Assembly (NCBI RefSeq): GCF_900182605.1 | Contig: NZ_FXTB01000014.1 | Span: 1 to 55,371, forward strand | DNA length: 55,371 nucleotides | From: Saccharicrinis carchari | GTDB lineage: Bacteria; Bacteroidota; Bacteroidia; Bacteroidales; Marinilabiliaceae | Direction: 5' to 3' | Part shown: positions 51,763 through 55,371 of the stretch, piece after piece | Layout of the letters: each line of letters begins with the position of its first letter | Numbering within the stretch: position 1 is the stretch's first letter | Notes under the pieces: model-generated | What the model saw: only the letters and a program-made list of their open reading frames with translations | The model's database searches: none | What the model was told of the DNA's origin: nothing | Translations under genes and position numbers: made by a program

Positions 51763-53610
51763 ATGAATTTCTTTATTAAATTTTGCTTTCTATTTATATT
51801 GCCAACTACTTTGTTCTCACAAAAAATCGAACGAATTGAACCGAAAAACTGGTGGATTGGAATGAAATACAACACTGTAACGCTATTGTTATATGGTAAG
51901 GATATTTCAGATTTACAACCGGAAATTTCTTATCCTGATGTTTTGCTTGTTAATACAGAAAAAAGTGAAAATAAAAATTACCTTTTTCTATCACTTAAAA
52001 TAAACCCTACTGCAAAACCGGGGATAGTAAATATAATCTTCAAAAAAAACGGAGAGAAATTGTTAACAAAAAAATTCCCTATTCTTAAACGTGAAGCAAA
52101 CAGTGCAGAAAGAGATAGTTATACGCAGAAAGACGCAATTTATTTAATTGTTCCAGATCGGTTTTCCAATGGTGATCCTAGCAACGATATAATACCCAAT
52201 ATGCTTGAAAAAACCTTGAGCCGAAAAGATGAAAACAAAAGACATGGTGGAGATATTCAGGGAATCATTAATCATTTAGATTATATTAAGTCATTGGGGT
52301 TTACACAAATTTGGAACACGCCCTTAACGGAAAATAATCAACCAAATTATTCTTATCATGGATATGCAACCACCGATTACTATAAGATCGATCCAAGGTT
52401 TGGAACTAATGAAGATTTTAGAAAATTGGTTTATGAAGCAAAAAAAAGAAATATTGGAATAATTTGGGATGTCGTCTTGAATCATTGTGGTTCTGAATAT
52501 TACTTCATTAAAGATTTACCATGTGAAGATTGGGTGAACTTACCAAAATCTAGAACACGAACAAATCATTTAAAATCAACTATTACTGATATATACGCTG
52601 CAAAAATTGACAAAGAAGAATATACAGATGGTTGGTTTGATAACCATATGGCAGATTTAAACCAAAGAAATCCTTTGGTTGCAAAATACTTAATTCAGAA
52701 TACGATTTGGTGGATTGAATATGCTGGTCTTTCTGGTTTAAGGGAAGATACTTTTTCATATATAGACAAAGAGTTTTTATCCAATTGGACTAAAACCATC
52801 CTTGCTGAATATCCCAAACTAAATATTGTTGGAGAAGAGCTCTCTCGAAATATTGCTCAAACTGCATATTGGCAAATTGACAAAAAAAACACAGATGGCT
52901 ATCAATGTTATTTGCCAACTTTGATGGATTTTTCTTTGAATGAGCAAGTAATTTCTAGCTTGAATCGTACAGATAGTTGGTTTTCAACCTGGAGAGATGT
53001 TTATCAAAGTGTAGCACAGGATTATTTATTTCCGCATCCAGAGAATCAGTTGATATTCCCTGATAATCATGATTTAGACCGCTTCTATTCAAGAATAAAT
53101 AAAAATTTCGAAAAATGGAAACTTGGAATAGCAATGTATACAACCATGCGCGGTATTCCACAGTTTTTATATGGAACAGAGGTTTTGTTTTTCAATGATA
53201 AAGCAGGAAGCGATGGACAGAGAAGAAGCGATTTTTATGGCGGTTGGGATGGTGATTCTAAAAATGCAGTTACAAGAAAGGGCTTGACCAAAGAAGAAAA
53301 AGAAGCTCAATACTATATTGCAAAACTTTTAAATTGGAGAAAAACTAATTCAGCGATTACCAATGGAAAATTCATGCATTACGCACCAGATAAAAATGAT
53401 GTTTATGTTTATTTTCGATATAATGACAAACAAAAAGTGATGGTTATACTTAACAAAAACAGCGAAAGTGTTTTGCTAGACATGAACAGATACAATGAGG
53501 TAATACCAAATAAGTTTAAAGCGAAAGAGATTATTTCTGACCAGGAGATTATTGTGGAAAATACATTAAGAATTTCTGCTAAAACAGCAATGATTTTAGA
53601 TGTTAAATAA
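51763..53610 (+). CDS. GH13 alpha-amylase-family enzyme (cyclomaltodextrinase/neopullulanase-like)
   Basis: A 615-aa protein. The signal peptide MNFFIKFCFLFILPTTLFS has no lipobox, so it is periplasmic. An N-terminal Ig-like domain (about 20-110) of the cyclomaltodextrinase type is followed by the catalytic barrel. The four GH13 regions are present: DVVLNHCG, GLREDTFSY with nucleophile Asp329, IVGEEL with acid/base Glu358, and FPDNHD with Asp437. A C-terminal beta domain completes it. It plays the SusA role, cutting imported maltooligosaccharides, pullulan or cyclodextrins. It is downstream of the esterase under the LytTR-linked promoter. Confidence 0.92.
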   Translation: MNFFIKFCFLFILPTTLFSQKIERIEPKNWWIGMKYNTVTLLLYGKDISDLQPEISYPDVLLVNTEKSENKNYLFLSLKINPTAKPGIVNIIFKKNGEKLLTKKFPILKREANSAERDSYTQKDAIYLIVPDRFSNGDPSNDIIPNMLEKTLSRKDENKRHGGDIQGIINHLDYIKSLGFTQIWNTPLTENNQPNYSYHGYATTDYYKIDPRFGTNEDFRKLVYEAKKRNIGIIWDVVLNHCGSEYYFIKDLPCEDWVNLPKSRTRTNHLKSTITDIYAAKIDKEEYTDGWFDNHMADLNQRNPLVAKYLIQNTIWWIEYAGLSGLREDTFSYIDKEFLSNWTKTILAEYPKLNIVGEELSRNIAQTAYWQIDKKNTDGYQCYLPTLMDFSLNEQVISSLNRTDSWFSTWRDVYQSVAQDYLFPHPENQLIFPDNHDLDRFYSRINKNFEKWKLGIAMYTTMRGIPQFLYGTEVLFFNDKAGSDGQRRSDFYGGWDGDSKNAVTRKGLTKEEKEAQYYIAKLLNWRKTNSAITNGKFMHYAPDKNDVYVYFRYNDKQKVMVILNKNSESVLLDMNRYNEVIPNKFKAKEIISDQEIIVENTLRISAKTAMILDVK

Positions 53611-53997
53611 CTATTGACCGATAAACGCTGGCTTAATGTTATAGATTCTTCGTTTCATTACGTTTCGCTCTGAATGACAGGTATTTGGTTTCTAGGTGAC
53701 TATAAATACATAATTGAAGTAATAATAAAAAGTAAAACTGAAGCAAAACAGATACTGTCAAAGGAACTTATACTAAACGTAATAGCCAATCTACGGAATT
53801 CCTGTCTGGCGACAGATGGGATATCCGGGAGAACTGCAATGTATTCACATCGGGCTTTAGCTCAACTTTATACTTAGTATTATTATTATTAAACTTTAGG
53901 ATTATTGAAAAATATTGGTCGTGAAAATAGCTATGCAAGTATCTATATGCTTCTAAACCAATTAAATAAATAATGGGAACAATAAATAGTAGATATT
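53611..53997. other. Intergenic region before the terminal kinase
   Basis: About 390 bp. A 67-codon open frame (53674-53877) has no recognisable product. No clear promoter or terminator; nothing else seen. Confidence 0.4.
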
Positions 53998-55329
53998 ATG
54001 GTTGAAATAGTTGAAGGCAATGAAGATCTAATAAAAGAATTGCAGGAATTGAAGCAAGAGAATAAAGTCTTAATTGCTTTATACGAAAAAAACCAAATTG
54101 AACTTAATCTAATGAAAACTAATTTAAGGCAAAGTGAGATACGATTTCAGCATTTATTACAAGACATTGAGAACATATCTGTTCAAGGGTATGGATTTGA
54201 TGGCACTACACATTTCTGGAATCGAGCATCCGAGAAATTATATGGATATAGTACCCAGGAAGCGATTGGTCGGAATTTGCTGGATTTGATCATACCTCCT
54301 GAAATGAAAGAATTTGTTAAAGAGTCGATAAAAGAGATGGTCGTGACGGGAAAACCAATTCCGGCAGCTGAATTGTCACGGATTCGAAAGGATGGCTCAC
54401 TCGTGTCAGTTTTTTCAAGCCATGAAATCATTAATATACCCGGGCAGATGCAAGAATTTTTCTGCATCGATATTGATCTTACTAAACTCAAACAGACAGA
54501 GAAAGAATTATTTAGTACTGAAGAGAGCGATTGCTTAAAATCAGCTTTTCTTGCCAATATTGGTCATGAAATCAGAACACCAATGAACGGAATTCTTGGC
54601 TTTGCCGAGTTACTAAAACATCACGAATTAACAGCGGATCAGCAACAAAAGTACATCCGTATCATTGAGCAAAGTGGTATCCGAATGCTTAATATCATCA
54701 ACAATATTATTGATATTTCTAAAGTTGAGACAGGACTTGTGGAACTTGACATCATAGAATATAATATCAACGAGCAGTGCGAACACATCTATACCTGTTT
54801 CAGACCAGAGGCTGACGCGAAAGGAATAAAATTTTCGCTAAAAACCAGTTTGCCTATTGAAGAAGTAATTATTACAACCGATCGCAAAAAACTGAACACG
54901 ATTCTTATCAACCTTGTTAAAAATGCCATTAAATATACAAATGCAGGAACAATAGAATTAGGATGTAGCATAGCAGGCTCAAAAACTCAAAAGGAATTGC
55001 AATTTTATGTAAAAGATACAGGCATTGGGATTCCAAAAGATAGATTTGAAGCCATATTTAAACGTTTTGTGCAAGCTGACATTCACAATAAAATGGCTCA
55101 CCAGGGCGCAGGTTTAGGATTGTCGATTACCGAAGCCTATCTGGAAATGCTTGGCGGTAAAATTTGGGTAGAAAGCGAGGAAGGCATTGGCTCAACATTT
55201 TATTTTACGTTACCTTGTAATGCTAAACAAATCCAAAAAACTATTCAAAAAGATTGTAAGTCTTCGGCCTCTTACATGGATATTCCGGAGCAAGCTGACC
55301 CCCTTAGCAAACGTTGGTTGAAGTCATGA
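53998..55329 (+). CDS. PAS histidine kinase whose 3' end runs into an IS-end repeat
   Basis: A 443-aa soluble kinase. Coiled coil is at about 8-48 (EDLIKELQELKQENKVLIAL), then one PAS (about 50-165). HisKA has His190 in ANIGHEIRTPMNGILGF. HATPase (about 290-420) has N box NLVKNAIKYTNAGT, G1 DTGIGIP and G2 GAGLGLSIT, and ends FYFTLPCN, which is the normal end of the domain. The last 18 codons (YMDIPEQADPLSKRWLKS) are encoded by the IS-end repeat beginning at 55276. Any receiver domain that once followed would be lost. The catalytic core is complete, so activity is plausible. Its first 40 codons match the relic at 41120. Confidence 0.87.
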   Translation: MVEIVEGNEDLIKELQELKQENKVLIALYEKNQIELNLMKTNLRQSEIRFQHLLQDIENISVQGYGFDGTTHFWNRASEKLYGYSTQEAIGRNLLDLIIPPEMKEFVKESIKEMVVTGKPIPAAELSRIRKDGSLVSVFSSHEIINIPGQMQEFFCIDIDLTKLKQTEKELFSTEESDCLKSAFLANIGHEIRTPMNGILGFAELLKHHELTADQQQKYIRIIEQSGIRMLNIINNIIDISKVETGLVELDIIEYNINEQCEHIYTCFRPEADAKGIKFSLKTSLPIEEVIITTDRKKLNTILINLVKNAIKYTNAGTIELGCSIAGSKTQKELQFYVKDTGIGIPKDRFEAIFKRFVQADIHNKMAHQGAGLGLSITEAYLEMLGGKIWVESEEGIGSTFYFTLPCNAKQIQKTIQKDCKSSASYMDIPEQADPLSKRWLKS

Positions 55330-55371
55330 ATTTAGCATGACATTCCGGCGGATGCTGACCCCTTAAAGTGC
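55276..55371. repeat. IS21-like terminal repeat, copy 2, at window end
   Basis: 96 bp, almost identical to 38155-38249 (one extra C after the first GCTGACC and T to C in the second motif). The window ends at the last shared base (TTAAAGTGC). Confidence 0.85.

Noticed and set aside
53674-53877. 67-codon frame before the last kinase
   Set aside because: No ribosome-site-like sequence or recognisable product; composition is not protein-like over most of its length.

Overview
The window reads as a mobilisable plasmid, or a plasmid-derived contig, from the phylum Bacteroidota. Evidence for the phylum: a SusC/SusD/SusE starch-type locus, a C-terminal type IX secretion sorting domain, BfmA/BtgA-type mobilisation proteins, many PAS-rich (hybrid) histidine kinases, LytTR regulators with membrane domains, and promoters of the TTTG-N19-TAnnTTTG type. 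I could not fix the genus. No tRNA, rRNA or CRISPR array was seen.

Layout. (1) 1-8770 is the plasmid backbone: a Rep_3 initiator (minus strand) with iterons on both sides, parA-parB-HTH, a long AT-rich region that probably holds oriT, then a BfmA/BtgA protein, a DUF5712-type relaxase and a VirD4/TraG-like coupling protein. No type IV secretion channel genes are present, so transfer would need a helper. A family of 21-37 bp palindromes (arms CATAAGTGCAAA) lies on both sides of parAB, after the coupling gene and near 9.4 kb; these are candidate partition sites. (2) 8770-25000 carries small regulators and hypothetical genes plus four large sensory kinases: a 1407-aa hybrid kinase, a 390-aa REC-kinase, a CHASE hybrid kinase broken by two single-base frameshifts, and a 741-aa PAS kinase. 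Two of these kinases sit behind paralogous upstream segments with the same pair of 30-bp-spaced operators. (3) 25100-33900 is mixed cargo: an Hsp20-like protein, a TlpA-like thioredoxin lipoprotein, a NERD-nuclease-like protein, a complete subclass B1 metallo-beta-lactamase, a DsrE protein, a frameshifted peroxiredoxin, and a TetR / sterol-desaturase-like / homocysteine-methyltransferase-like module with a clear operator. (4) 34400-37560 holds a small outer-membrane protein and an M4 metalloprotease with a type IX tail whose N-terminus is broken by an exact 13-bp tandem duplication. (5) 37570-41660 is a graveyard of broken genes and IS remnants. (6) 41740-53610 is a Sus-like glucan locus: SusC, SusD, SusE, a LytTR membrane regulator, a secreted two-domain esterase and a GH13 alpha-amylase-family enzyme. 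(7) A fifth kinase ends the window; its last codons lie in a 96-bp IS-end repeat that also occurs at 38155.

How it works together: the backbone maintains the replicon and makes it mobilisable. The cargo supplies beta-lactam hydrolysis, redox and envelope functions, and starch or maltodextrin capture (SusD/SusE bind, SusC imports, the GH13 enzyme cuts). The numerous single-base frameshifts (CHASE kinase, peroxiredoxin, LytTR-like gene) suggest either ongoing gene decay or residual indel errors in the assembly; read-level checking would separate these. The window ends exactly where the terminal repeat's homology to 38155-38249 ends, as expected if the assembly was cut at a repeat.
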